Source: an uncultured Oscillospiraceae bacterium
GTDB lineage: Bacteria > Bacillota > Clostridia > Oscillospirales > Acutalibacteraceae
Reading direction: 5' to 3'
DNA: 14,594 nt
Assembly (NCBI GenBank): GCA_910587835.1
Contig: CAJUNQ010000084.1
Location: 1-14,594 of the forward strand
Position numbers and translations under genes: made by a program. Each line of letters begins with the position of its first letter. Within the stretch, counting starts at the first letter, position 1. The notes under the pieces are model-generated. The model ran no database searches and was not told where the DNA came from. It saw only the letters and a program-made list of their open reading frames with translations. Below are positions 5,849 through 13,138 of the stretch, piece by piece.

Positions 5849-6192
5849 ACAGGAAACTGCTACGCATTTTGGGCAAGCGGGGGCGCATTACCATTCCCTA
5901 TGAACTCCGTCAGCGGGTGGGCTTTGCCTACAATGACGTGCTGTCCTTCACCGAAAGTGAAGATGGCCGCTCGGTGATTGTCCGCAGGGAAAAGCTCTGC
6001 GACAACTGCCAGGGCAAGGCCGCACAAGATATGACGGAGGACAAGGCCATGCTATTGGAGTTGCTGGATTCCCTGCCCACGGAACTGCAAAAGGCGGCGT
6101 TTGTGCAGCTTTCGGAGAGCCTGGGAAAGCTGCACAGACGTGAAATCAGAACTGGCCCGCCCCGCATTCGGGAAGCGGACACTCCAATATAA
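5845..6192 (+). CDS. AbrB/SpoVT-family transcriptional regulator
   Basis: This 115-aa protein starts with an AbrB/MazE/SpoVT-type DNA-binding domain (residues about 5-50: LRILGKRGRITIPYELRQRVGF, then NDVLSF, then SVIVRREKLC). Members bind DNA as dimers of swapped hairpins and act as transition-state regulators or antitoxins. Here no toxin gene is adjacent. A CDNC motif follows the domain (about residues 52-55), echoing the Cys-rich tail of its neighbour. A charged helical region (about 62-100: MLLELLDSLPTELQKAAFVQLSESLGKL) may mediate oligomerisation. The start ATG 5845 overlaps the previous stop as ATGA, with AGGGGG 8 nt upstream; the longer frame from 5803 lies inside the previous gene and is not favoured. 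Likely a regulator of the element or of the surface genes downstream (inference). Confidence 0.88.
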   Translation: MNRKLLRILGKRGRITIPYELRQRVGFAYNDVLSFTESEDGRSVIVRREKLCDNCQGKAAQDMTEDKAMLLELLDSLPTELQKAAFVQLSESLGKLHRREIRTGPPRIREADTPI

Positions 6193-6299
6193 TGGGAGGT
6201 GTTCTTGGCTGAAAATTAACTGTACGCTTATCCGTGCTCCGCCCAGATCGTAAGGGATTTCCGGCTGAATCTTTGTTGCATATTTATTCGGGTTTGGTC

Positions 6300-6327
6300 T
6301 GGACTTTTCAGTATCTTGTGGTATGCT
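6300..6327 (+). promoter_or_regulatory. Weak candidate promoter before the lipoprotein gene
   Basis: TGGACT (6300-6305) and TATGCT (6322-6327) are separated by 16 nt, each matching 4 of 6 consensus bases, and TG-G precedes the -10 (extended -10). It lies in the 171-nt gap between the AbrB-like gene and the lipoprotein gene, the largest gap inside the module. Speculative. Confidence 0.25.
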
Positions 6328-6363
6328 TGTGGTCAAGAAAAACTCCAAGAGAGGATGAAATCC

Positions 6364-7140
6364 ATGAAGAAAATCTTGACCGCCCTTATAGCCGCCGCCC
6401 TGCTCATAAGCAGCGCCGGATGCCAGGTACAACAGCCCCAGACAACGAGCGCAGAGCCGGAACCCGCGCCCCAGGCACTCGTCCTAAATGTGGTGCCGCC
6501 CACTGAAAAGCACGTTGACATGAGCGCCGTCATCGAGCAGATCACGACTGGCCTCAAGGTAAAGGTGGGTACGGCAGAGAAGAAAAAAGAAGCCACGCAG
6601 GCCACAAAAGAGAAACCCAAAGCCTCTCCCAATGCCGAGCAGGAAAAGGCGCAGAAGCCTCAAAACAAGCCGGAAATGCGGCAGTCCGACCCCACTGCCG
6701 AGCCAAAACAGGAAACCCCTGCCAGCGAACCGGACGCCTACCTCAAGGTGACCGTGAAAGCTACACCCACCCCGCCGCCGGCAGCTACGCCCGTGCCAAC
6801 ACCTGCGCCCACGCCGGAGCCGCCAGCCCCTACACCGGAACCTCCCGTTGCAACACCGGAACCTGTGCAGCCCACTCCAGAACCGGTACCCAGTTTCGAC
6901 ATCGGCTACTGGATAGGTTATGCGCAGAGCTGCGCCCAGGGGCTTGGCCTGCGGCTGGAAAGCTCGACGGTAGACTGCTGGGACAACCCCATCGGGGCCG
7001 GGCCGCACAGCACCTGCCTGGAGAGGGACATCAGCAGCCGACTGAATAGATATGCAAATGACCCGGATATTACCGATGTCTGGATATGGTACGAATCCAT
7101 CGGAGAGAACAGCTACAACATCTATATCGGGTACGCATGA
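6364..7140 (+). CDS. Proline-rich surface lipoprotein of unknown function
   Basis: This 258-aa protein begins with a lipoprotein signal peptide (KK followed by a hydrophobic LTALIAAALLI core) and lipobox SSAGC, with lipidated Cys20. After it come a lysine/alanine/glutamate-rich stretch (about 70-125) and a proline/threonine linker with repeated TPEP/TPAP units (about 134-177), suited to span the cell wall. The last 80 residues form a globular domain with FDIGYWIGYAQS, two cysteines (VDCWDNP and STCLERD) that could form a disulfide, and a C-terminal beta segment WIWYES to NIYIGYA. I do not recognise this domain. The start ATG 6364 has GAGAGG 9 nt upstream; ATG 6355 abuts that site and is less likely. 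It precedes the giant adhesin, separated by a terminator-like hairpin. Possible roles include surface exclusion or support of mating contact (inference). Confidence 0.85.
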   Translation: MKKILTALIAAALLISSAGCQVQQPQTTSAEPEPAPQALVLNVVPPTEKHVDMSAVIEQITTGLKVKVGTAEKKKEATQATKEKPKASPNAEQEKAQKPQNKPEMRQSDPTAEPKQETPASEPDAYLKVTVKATPTPPPAATPVPTPAPTPEPPAPTPEPPVATPEPVQPTPEPVPSFDIGYWIGYAQSCAQGLGLRLESSTVDCWDNPIGAGPHSTCLERDISSRLNRYANDPDITDVWIWYESIGENSYNIYIGYA

Positions 7141-7155
7141 TAGCAAAATAAACCC

Positions 7156-7186
7156 AAGGACACTGCGAAAGTAATGTCCTTTTTTT
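7156..7186 (+). terminator. Terminator-like hairpin between the lipoprotein and adhesin genes
   Basis: AAGGACA (7156-7162) pairs with TGTCCTT (7175-7181), loop 12 nt, then a T-run to 7186. The adhesin start lies only 30 nt further on, so no promoter fits between hairpin and gene. Confidence 0.7.
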
Positions 7187-7216
7187 GTTGCCCAAATGGG
7201 CAGAAAAAGAGAGAAT

Positions 7217-10200
7217 ATGACATCTACTGTAAAGAGGAAAAGCATGGCGCTGGTCATGGCCCTGCTCATGTGCTTTTCCATGTTCGTTAGTTTCGGCACC
7301 ACGGCCCAAGCCGCGGGGGAACGCTCGGAGATTTATATGGTCAGTTTCCCCCGTGACGCCGAAGGCAATAAGAACAACTGGGATCGTGACAACCTCCAGT
7401 TCATGAACGGCTGGTATATGGAAGCCTATGATATGTTTGCAACCTTTGCCGTCGGCTTTTATGAGGGCAAGGTGGCGTACTGCATTGAGCCTGGGACTCC
7501 CATCGACAACGCCCACACCTTTACGGCGAAGGACGAAACCTTTTGGGATAATTACCCCTCATCCCTCAATAAGACTATCGATGCCGACACCATCAAGTCG
7601 CTGATTGGGCGGATTTTGCAGTACGGCTACAACGGCAATATCGACCCCACCTGGGTGTCCCAAAACAGCGCCGCAGCTGATAAGCTGGCGCACGTCTACG
7701 CGACCCAGCTCCTGATTTGGGAAACCATCGTGGGCGAGAGAGATGAGCAGTTTGGCCATGTCAGTACCGGCGGCAAGAACGCTGTGCTGGACTTCATCAA
7801 GCAGGGCCATCCCCTGCGTTCCCGCATCATGGAACGCTATAACAGCATGGTCACCAGTGTGCAAAACCACAGCAAGGTGCCGTCCTTCATGGCGAAAAGC
7901 CGGGGCAAGGCTCCCACCATCGAGTTGGAATGGAACGGAAGCCAGTACACCGCTTCGCTGACCGACACCAATAAAGTGCTGGGAAATTACACGTTCACTT
8001 CCGATTATAGTGCAATGAAGTTCACCACCAGCGGGAATGTGCTAACTATTACGTCTCCCACTGCCCCCACCGGCAACGTGACGGTTTCTGCCAGCAAAAA
8101 GGATTCCAAGCGCATGGGGCTCGTAGTTTGGGATGACGGTACCTTCGGGCCTGGTGTGGGCCAGCAGAACACGGTCACCTATACGCAGTCTGTAACTGAC
8201 CCCATCGCCGCTTATTTGAAGCTCAATGTTTCTTACGGCTCCGCCAAAATCGTCAAGACCTCCGAGGACGGCAAGGTTGAGGGTGTCACCTTCCGCATTA
8301 CCGGCAACGGCATCGACCAGACCGTCACCACCAACAGCCGTGGCGAGGTGCAGATCGACAATCTTCAGCCGGGCGAGTATACCGTCACGGAGCAGATGGC
8401 TGGCGATTACGTCCCCCAGGAACCGCAGAAGGTTACTATCCAGGCCGGGCAAACGGCTACGGTCAGCTTCAACAACAGCTTGCAGAAAGGCTCTCTTACC
8501 GTCACCAAAAACAGTGAAGATGGGCTGAACAGCGGTGTTCGTTTCCACCTCTACGGCACGTCCTCTATGGGCGAAACAGTGGATCTGTACGCCACCACAA
8601 ACAGCTCTGGTGTAGCGCAGTTCAGCGATGTGCCCATTGGCAGCGGGTATACCTTGGAGGAAGTGGACACGGCGGTTCGCTATGTTATCCCCTCTGCGCA
8701 AACTGCTAATGTGGAGTGGGAGAAAGTTACCAACGCAAGCTTCCGCAATGTGCTGAAGAAGTTTAATATCACTCTGAATAAGGTCGATGGCGAAACCAGC
8801 ACTCAGCAGGGCAATGCAACCCTGGCAGGGGCTGTCTATGGTGTGTACAAGGACGGCGAGTTGGTGGACACCTATACCACTGACAGCGAGGGGCACTTTA
8901 CCACCAGCTATTACACCTGCGGCTCTGGCTGGACGGTTCAGGAGATCAGCCCCAGCGAGGGATATCTGCTGGATGAAACCGTCTACCCCGTGGGCGCTGA
9001 TCCTAAACAGTATGAGGTGGAGTTCAACTCCGCGCCTGCCATTACCAGTCCTGAGACCGTCGTGACCGGAAAAATTACCATTATCAAGCACTGTGACGAT
9101 GGCTCCACCCAAATAGAGACCCCCGAAGTCGGCGCGGAATTTGCTGTGTTTCTCAAGTCTTCCGGCGGCTACGAGAATGCCAAGGATTCCGAGCGCGACT
9201 ACCTGATTTGCGATGAAAACGGCTACGCCGAAACCAAGCTGCTACCCTATGGCGTTTACACTGTGCGCCAGACCAAGGGCTGGGATGGCCGCGAGCTCAT
9301 GAAGGACTTCGATGTGTTCATCAATAAAGACGGTGGCGTGTACAGGTATCTCATCAACAACGCGCCCTTCACCAGCTACGTCAAGGTAATCAAGACGGAT
9401 GCGGAAACCGGCAAAGCTATCCCCTATGCTGGGGCCGGATTCCAGATTTACGACCCCAATGGGCAGCTTGTCACCATGCGTTTCACCTACCCTGCGGTGA
9501 CCACCATCGACACTTTCTACACCACGACCGATGGCACCCTCATCACCCCGGAAGTTTTACCCTATGGTACCGGGTACTCTCTGGTGGAGGTGCAGGCCCC
9601 TTACGGTTATGTGCTGAACTCTGTGCCTGTTTATTTTGACATCGCCCCAGACAATTCCACTGAGGAAAGCGCTATCACAGTGGTAGAGGTGGAGCGGCCT
9701 AATATGCCGCAGAAAGGTAAAATCAGCATTAACAAGCTGGGCGAGGTGTTCTCCTCCGTCACGATTCTGGGCGGTGTGTCCACCGATGAGGACGGTAATG
9801 AGACTGAGCTCCTCACCAGCTATCAGCCTGTCTACGAAGAAAAGCAGTTGGCGGGTGCGGTCTATGAGGTGACCGCCGCCGAGGACATCGTCACCCCGGA
9901 TGGTACTCTGCGGTATTCCGCTGGGGAGGTCGTGTCCACCCTTACGACCGCCCAGGATGGCCCCGTTGCCACCGAACCCCTCTACTTGGGGAAGTACCAG
10001 GTGCGGGAGGTAGAGGCCCCGTTTGGCACCGTGTTGGACACGGAGAGCCACCTTGTGGAGCTGACCTACGCCGGGCAGGAGGTGGAGGTCACCGAAACCG
10101 CTGCTACCCTCCACGATGACCGGCAGAAGATAAAAATCAGCCTGGAGAAAGTGCTGGAGCAGGACGAGCGGTTCCAGCTTGGCATGAACGGCGAGATCGC

Positions 10201-12415
10201 TACGGTACAGTTCGGGCTGTACGCCAGCGAGGATATCACCGCCGCTGACGGTTCCATCATTCCCGCCGATGGGCTGATTGAAAGCATAAACTGTACCGAG
10301 GACGGCTCCATTGTGTTTGCCACCGACCTGCCTCTGGGCAGCTATTACGTCAAGGAAATCAGCACCGACAAGCATTACACCCTGCCGGACACCGTGTACC
10401 CGGTTGTGTTCGAGTACGCCGGGCCGGATGTGGCAGTGGTGGAGGTTGCTCTGAACGATGGTGAACCCATCCCCAACGAGCTCATCTATGGAAGCATCAA
10501 GGGCCTGAAAATTGACCGGGAAAATCAGGAGACCATCGCCGGTGCGCTGTTCGGCTTGTTCCGTCCAGATGCGCTGCAGTTCACCTCAGAGACCGCTATA
10601 CTGACCTCCACCTCAGACGAGGAAGGTGTGTTCAGCTTTGAAAATGTCCCTCTGGGCAACTGGATCGTCCGGGAACTGCAGCCTGCCGAGGGGTATCTCT
10701 CCAACACCGACATTCACCATGTGCAGGTGGAGCGGGACGAACAGCTTATTGAGATTACAGTGGTCAACGATAAAGTGCCTGAGTTGGGCACCACCGCCAG
10801 CATCGGCGGCGAGAAAGAGGTCAACGCAACCGAAGTATTCACTCTGGAGGATGTAGTGGAGTACACTCATCTGGTGACGGGCAAGGAGTATACCATCAAG
10901 GGTGTGCTTATGGATAAGGCTACTGGCGAATCGCTGAAAATCAACGGTGAGCAGGTTAAGGCTGAAACTACCTTCACACCGGAGAACCCCAGCGGCACTG
11001 TAACCGTTAACTTTGAATTTGACTCCAAATATATCAAGGCCGACACCGATATCGTGGTATTCGAGAGTCTGTACCAGGAGGGCCGGGAACTGGCTGTCCA
11101 CGCGGATATCGAGGATGAATCCCAGACAGTCACCGTCCATGTGCCTGAGATCGGCACCCAGGCCACCATCGGAGAGGAAAAGGAGGCCACTATCGACGGC
11201 CCGGTCACCATCGACGATGTGGTTGCCTACAAGAACCTCACTCCCGGCAAAGAGTACAGCGTTTATGGCATCCTCATGGACAAAAACACCGGTGAGGCCC
11301 TCAAGGTGGGCGGCGAGGAAACTCATGCAGAAAGCACTTTCACTCCCGATACCGCAGATGGCGAAACTGTAGTGCAGTTCACATTCGACACCACCGGGCT
11401 TGTGGACTCCACTGAAATCGTGGCCTTTGAGAGCCTGTCCAGAGAAGGTATCGAGCTGGCAGCCCATGCAAATATTGAAGACCCGGCGCAGACGGTCAAG
11501 GTAACGGTTACCGGGCCGCGTATTGGCACCAAGGCCAGCATTGGCGGCAAGAAAGAAACATCCGGCGAGGGCCTCATCACCATTGAGGACGTGGTGTCTT
11601 ACAAGGGCCTGATGGCTGGCAAGGAGTACAAGCTGACCGGCACGCTCATGAACAAGACCACCGGCGAACCTTTCAAGCTGAATGGTGAAGAAATCCGCAG
11701 TGAAGTTGTGTTTACTCCCGAAAAATCTGAAGGAGAGGTCACTGTTTCCTCCCCCTTCGACACCTCTTGGGTGAACTCCACTACAGATATTGTGGTGTTT
11801 GAAAAGCTATCCGTGGGCGGTAAGGAAGTCGCTGTCCACGAGGATATCGGCGATAAGGAGCAGACCGTTACCATCGTTGTTACCAGGCCGGAAATCGGTA
11901 CAACTGCTACCATCGGCGGCAAGAAGGAGGCCGCGCCCAGCAAGGAGGTCACCATAGACGATGTGGTGTCTTATAAGAATCTCACGCCCGGCACGGAGTA
12001 CAAGCTTGCGGGCGTTCTCATGGATAAGGCCACCGGCAACCCCTTCAAGGTTGGCGATAAGGAAATCACGGCTGAAACTGTTTTTACTCCCGAAAAGGCT
12101 GACGGCGAAACTGTAGTAAAGTTCACTTTCGACGGCAGCGGCATCACCCAGGCCACGGAAATTGTTGTGTTCGAGGTTTTGTATCAGGGCGAGGTGGAGA
12201 TTGCCGCCCATGAGGATATCAAGGACGAAGGCCAGACCGTAAAAATCGTGCCGGTCACCCCCGGCAAGCCTACCACATCGAATCCAGGCAATCCTCAGAC
12301 CGGCGACCGCTCCATCATGGGCTTCTGGATCGGCCTGGGCGCTATTGCTCTGGGCGGGTTGGCGGCTGCGGTCATTATTTACACCAGAAAGAAAAAGGAA
12401 CAGGATGATGAATGA
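7217..12415 (+). CDS. Giant sortase-anchored thioester adhesin with CnaB-like domains and VaFE/TQ repeats
   Basis: This is a 1732-aa secreted, wall-anchored protein. It has a signal peptide (about 1-34: KRK, hydrophobic core, AQA-AG cleavage). The N-terminal thioester (TQXA-type) domain spans about 40-230, with Cys89 in YCIEPG and Gln164 in ATQLLIWE; this pair forms an internal thioester that can bind host or partner surfaces covalently. About eight CnaB/SpaA-like domains start near residues 340, 423, 513, 617, 717, 832, 968 and 1090. Several carry the Lys, Glu and Asn needed for isopeptide bonds. Four VaFE/TQ-ester repeats follow (from about 1188). NPQTG (from Asn1692), a hydrophobic helix and a KKKEQDDE-type tail form the sorting signal. 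The start ATG 7217 has a weak AAGAGAG upstream; ATG 7196 has none. It overlaps the next gene by 4 nt. Probably a contact or aggregation factor for conjugation or host colonisation (inference). Confidence 0.93.
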   Translation: MTSTVKRKSMALVMALLMCFSMFVSFGTTAQAAGERSEIYMVSFPRDAEGNKNNWDRDNLQFMNGWYMEAYDMFATFAVGFYEGKVAYCIEPGTPIDNAHTFTAKDETFWDNYPSSLNKTIDADTIKSLIGRILQYGYNGNIDPTWVSQNSAAADKLAHVYATQLLIWETIVGERDEQFGHVSTGGKNAVLDFIKQGHPLRSRIMERYNSMVTSVQNHSKVPSFMAKSRGKAPTIELEWNGSQYTASLTDTNKVLGNYTFTSDYSAMKFTTSGNVLTITSPTAPTGNVTVSASKKDSKRMGLVVWDDGTFGPGVGQQNTVTYTQSVTDPIAAYLKLNVSYGSAKIVKTSEDGKVEGVTFRITGNGIDQTVTTNSRGEVQIDNLQPGEYTVTEQMAGDYVPQEPQKVTIQAGQTATVSFNNSLQKGSLTVTKNSEDGLNSGVRFHLYGTSSMGETVDLYATTNSSGVAQFSDVPIGSGYTLEEVDTAVRYVIPSAQTANVEWEKVTNASFRNVLKKFNITLNKVDGETSTQQGNATLAGAVYGVYKDGELVDTYTTDSEGHFTTSYYTCGSGWTVQEISPSEGYLLDETVYPVGADPKQYEVEFNSAPAITSPETVVTGKITIIKHCDDGSTQIETPEVGAEFAVFLKSSGGYENAKDSERDYLICDENGYAETKLLPYGVYTVRQTKGWDGRELMKDFDVFINKDGGVYRYLINNAPFTSYVKVIKTDAETGKAIPYAGAGFQIYDPNGQLVTMRFTYPAVTTIDTFYTTTDGTLITPEVLPYGTGYSLVEVQAPYGYVLNSVPVYFDIAPDNSTEESAITVVEVERPNMPQKGKISINKLGEVFSSVTILGGVSTDEDGNETELLTSYQPVYEEKQLAGAVYEVTAAEDIVTPDGTLRYSAGEVVSTLTTAQDGPVATEPLYLGKYQVREVEAPFGTVLDTESHLVELTYAGQEVEVTETAATLHDDRQKIKISLEKVLEQDERFQLGMNGEIATVQFGLYASEDITAADGSIIPADGLIESINCTEDGSIVFATDLPLGSYYVKEISTDKHYTLPDTVYPVVFEYAGPDVAVVEVALNDGEPIPNELIYGSIKGLKIDRENQETIAGALFGLFRPDALQFTSETAILTSTSDEEGVFSFENVPLGNWIVRELQPAEGYLSNTDIHHVQVERDEQLIEITVVNDKVPELGTTASIGGEKEVNATEVFTLEDVVEYTHLVTGKEYTIKGVLMDKATGESLKINGEQVKAETTFTPENPSGTVTVNFEFDSKYIKADTDIVVFESLYQEGRELAVHADIEDESQTVTVHVPEIGTQATIGEEKEATIDGPVTIDDVVAYKNLTPGKEYSVYGILMDKNTGEALKVGGEETHAESTFTPDTADGETVVQFTFDTTGLVDSTEIVAFESLSREGIELAAHANIEDPAQTVKVTVTGPRIGTKASIGGKKETSGEGLITIEDVVSYKGLMAGKEYKLTGTLMNKTTGEPFKLNGEEIRSEVVFTPEKSEGEVTVSSPFDTSWVNSTTDIVVFEKLSVGGKEVAVHEDIGDKEQTVTIVVTRPEIGTTATIGGKKEAAPSKEVTIDDVVSYKNLTPGTEYKLAGVLMDKATGNPFKVGDKEITAETVFTPEKADGETVVKFTFDGSGITQATEIVVFEVLYQGEVEIAAHEDIKDEGQTVKIVPVTPGKPTTSNPGNPQTGDRSIMGFWIGLGAIALGGLAAAVIIYTRKKKEQDDE
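10778..12253 (+). repeat. Four tandem VaFE/TQ-ester domain repeats within the adhesin gene
   Basis: Units begin at about 10778, 11144, 11516 and 11888, with a period of 366-372 nt. Each opens with P-x-(L/I)-G-T-x-A-(S/T)-I-G and contains VTIDDVV-like, GKEY, TFTPE-like and V(V/A)FExL blocks. Each closes with D-x-x-Q-T-V. The invariant Thr near the start and Gln near the end match the family's ester cross-link pattern. Divergence between units is considerable, so this is an old duplication. Confidence 0.85.
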
Positions 12416-12753
12416 TGAAGAAGGTGTATATCTGTGCGCCCCTGGGCGGCGATGTGGCAGAAAATATTGAGCGCGCAAAGCGTTACTCTGAATACGCACT
12501 GAGGTGCGGGGCGGCTCCGGTCACCCCGCATTTTTATGCACTCTGTTTGGATGACTCTGTCCCGGAGGAACGTGAGATGGGGATGGCCGCTGGGCTGTCC
12601 CTTTTGTGGTTCTGCGACGAGGTCTGGGTGTTCGGCGGCCAGACTGCGGACGGCATGAAGGCCGAAATAAAGCTGGCTCACAATCTCAATATCAAGGTTA
12701 GGATTATCAAGGAGCACGAAATCAAAAAAGTGATAGGAGATGTTTCGAAATGA
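12412..12753 (+). CDS. DUF4406-like / nucleoside 2-deoxyribosyltransferase-fold protein
   Basis: This 113-aa cytoplasmic protein has the Rossmann-like fold pattern of DUF4406 and nucleoside 2-deoxyribosyltransferases: VYICAPLGGDVAENIERAK at the start, then APVTPHFYA (about 36-44), EREMGMAAGL, DEVWVFG (about 67-73), and TADGMKAEI (about 76-84). The last resembles the S-x-G-x3-E segment that carries the catalytic glutamate in the deoxyribosyltransferase family. The true substrate is unknown. ATG 12412 overlaps the adhesin stop as ATGA; ATG 12415 is an alternative start. The 3' end overlaps the next gene as ATGA too, so adhesin, this gene and the VirB2-like gene form one translationally coupled string. 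Such small proteins are frequent on ICEs and phages, perhaps in nucleotide salvage or defence evasion (inference). Confidence 0.8.
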   Translation: MMKKVYICAPLGGDVAENIERAKRYSEYALRCGAAPVTPHFYALCLDDSVPEEREMGMAAGLSLLWFCDEVWVFGGQTADGMKAEIKLAHNLNIKVRIIKEHEIKKVIGDVSK

Positions 12754-13082
12754 GAAAAAGATGGAAAAAGTTTCTGTTGTGTATCGCTTTCACGGCGCTG
12801 CTAGTGCCGGTTTTAGCTGTTCCGGCAATGGCAACCGGGGATGTAGCTGGAGCCATCCAGAGTACCTGGACGGCGGCGCAGACCCAAATCCGCACAGTCG
12901 TAGACAACGTGGTGTTCCCCGTCATAGACATGATACTGGCGGTGCTTTTCTTCGTTAAAGTTGGGGGCGCGTATTTCGACTATAGGAAGCATGGCCAACT
13001 GGAGTTCACGGCCCCGGCGACCCTGTTCGCCTGCCTGATTTTCACCTTGACAGCGCCCCTTTATATCTGGACAATTCTGTAA
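12750..13082 (+). CDS. DUF3852-like small membrane protein, VirB2/TrbC-type pilin candidate
   Basis: This 110-aa protein has a signal-peptide-like N-terminus (MRKRWKK then LLCIAFTALLVPVLA, with likely cleavage after AMA at about residue 28). A short soluble stretch and two hydrophobic helices follow (about 53-72, VVFPVIDMILAVLFFVKV, and about 87-110, ending PLYIWTIL), with a basic FDYRKHGQ loop between them. Size, leader and two-helix hairpin match the VirB2/TrbC pilin-like component of type IV secretion. The sequence looks like the ICE family DUF3852, though I name it from memory. ATG 12750 overlaps the previous stop (ATGA) and has AGGAGA about 8-9 nt upstream. It is followed by a hairpin and then the TrbL/VirB6-like gene, as expected for the transfer operon. 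Confidence 0.8.
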   Translation: MRKRWKKFLLCIAFTALLVPVLAVPAMATGDVAGAIQSTWTAAQTQIRTVVDNVVFPVIDMILAVLFFVKVGGAYFDYRKHGQLEFTAPATLFACLIFTLTAPLYIWTIL

Positions 13083-13092
13083 TTTGTTAACC

Positions 13093-13125
13093 GGGAGATG
13101 GGCGGCAGAAGCCGTCCATTTTCCC
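13093..13125 (+). terminator. Hairpin between the VirB2-like and VirB6-like genes
   Basis: ATGGGCGGC pairs with GCCGTCCAT over 9 bp (one G-T) around the tetraloop AGAA, and the outer GGG pairs with CCC. Only a short TTTT run is present, so it may be a weak terminator, an attenuator or an mRNA processing/stability element that sets relative expression of the two membrane proteins. Confidence 0.5.
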
Positions 13126-13138
13126 TACATTTTAGGAG

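Noticed and set aside
5845..6192. AbrB regulator as the antitoxin of a toxin-antitoxin pair
   Set aside because: No toxin-like gene is adjacent; the partner is another AbrB-like protein with cysteines.
10778..12253. CRISPR array or satellite repeat
   Set aside because: The periodic signal comes from protein domain repeats of about 370 nt inside one reading frame, with no short identical repeats and spacers.
8042..12499. Long minus-strand frames (up to 356 aa) opposite the adhesin gene
   Set aside because: The plus-strand adhesin has a signal peptide, ordered domains and a sorting signal; the antisense frames show no domain pattern and arise from codon bias.
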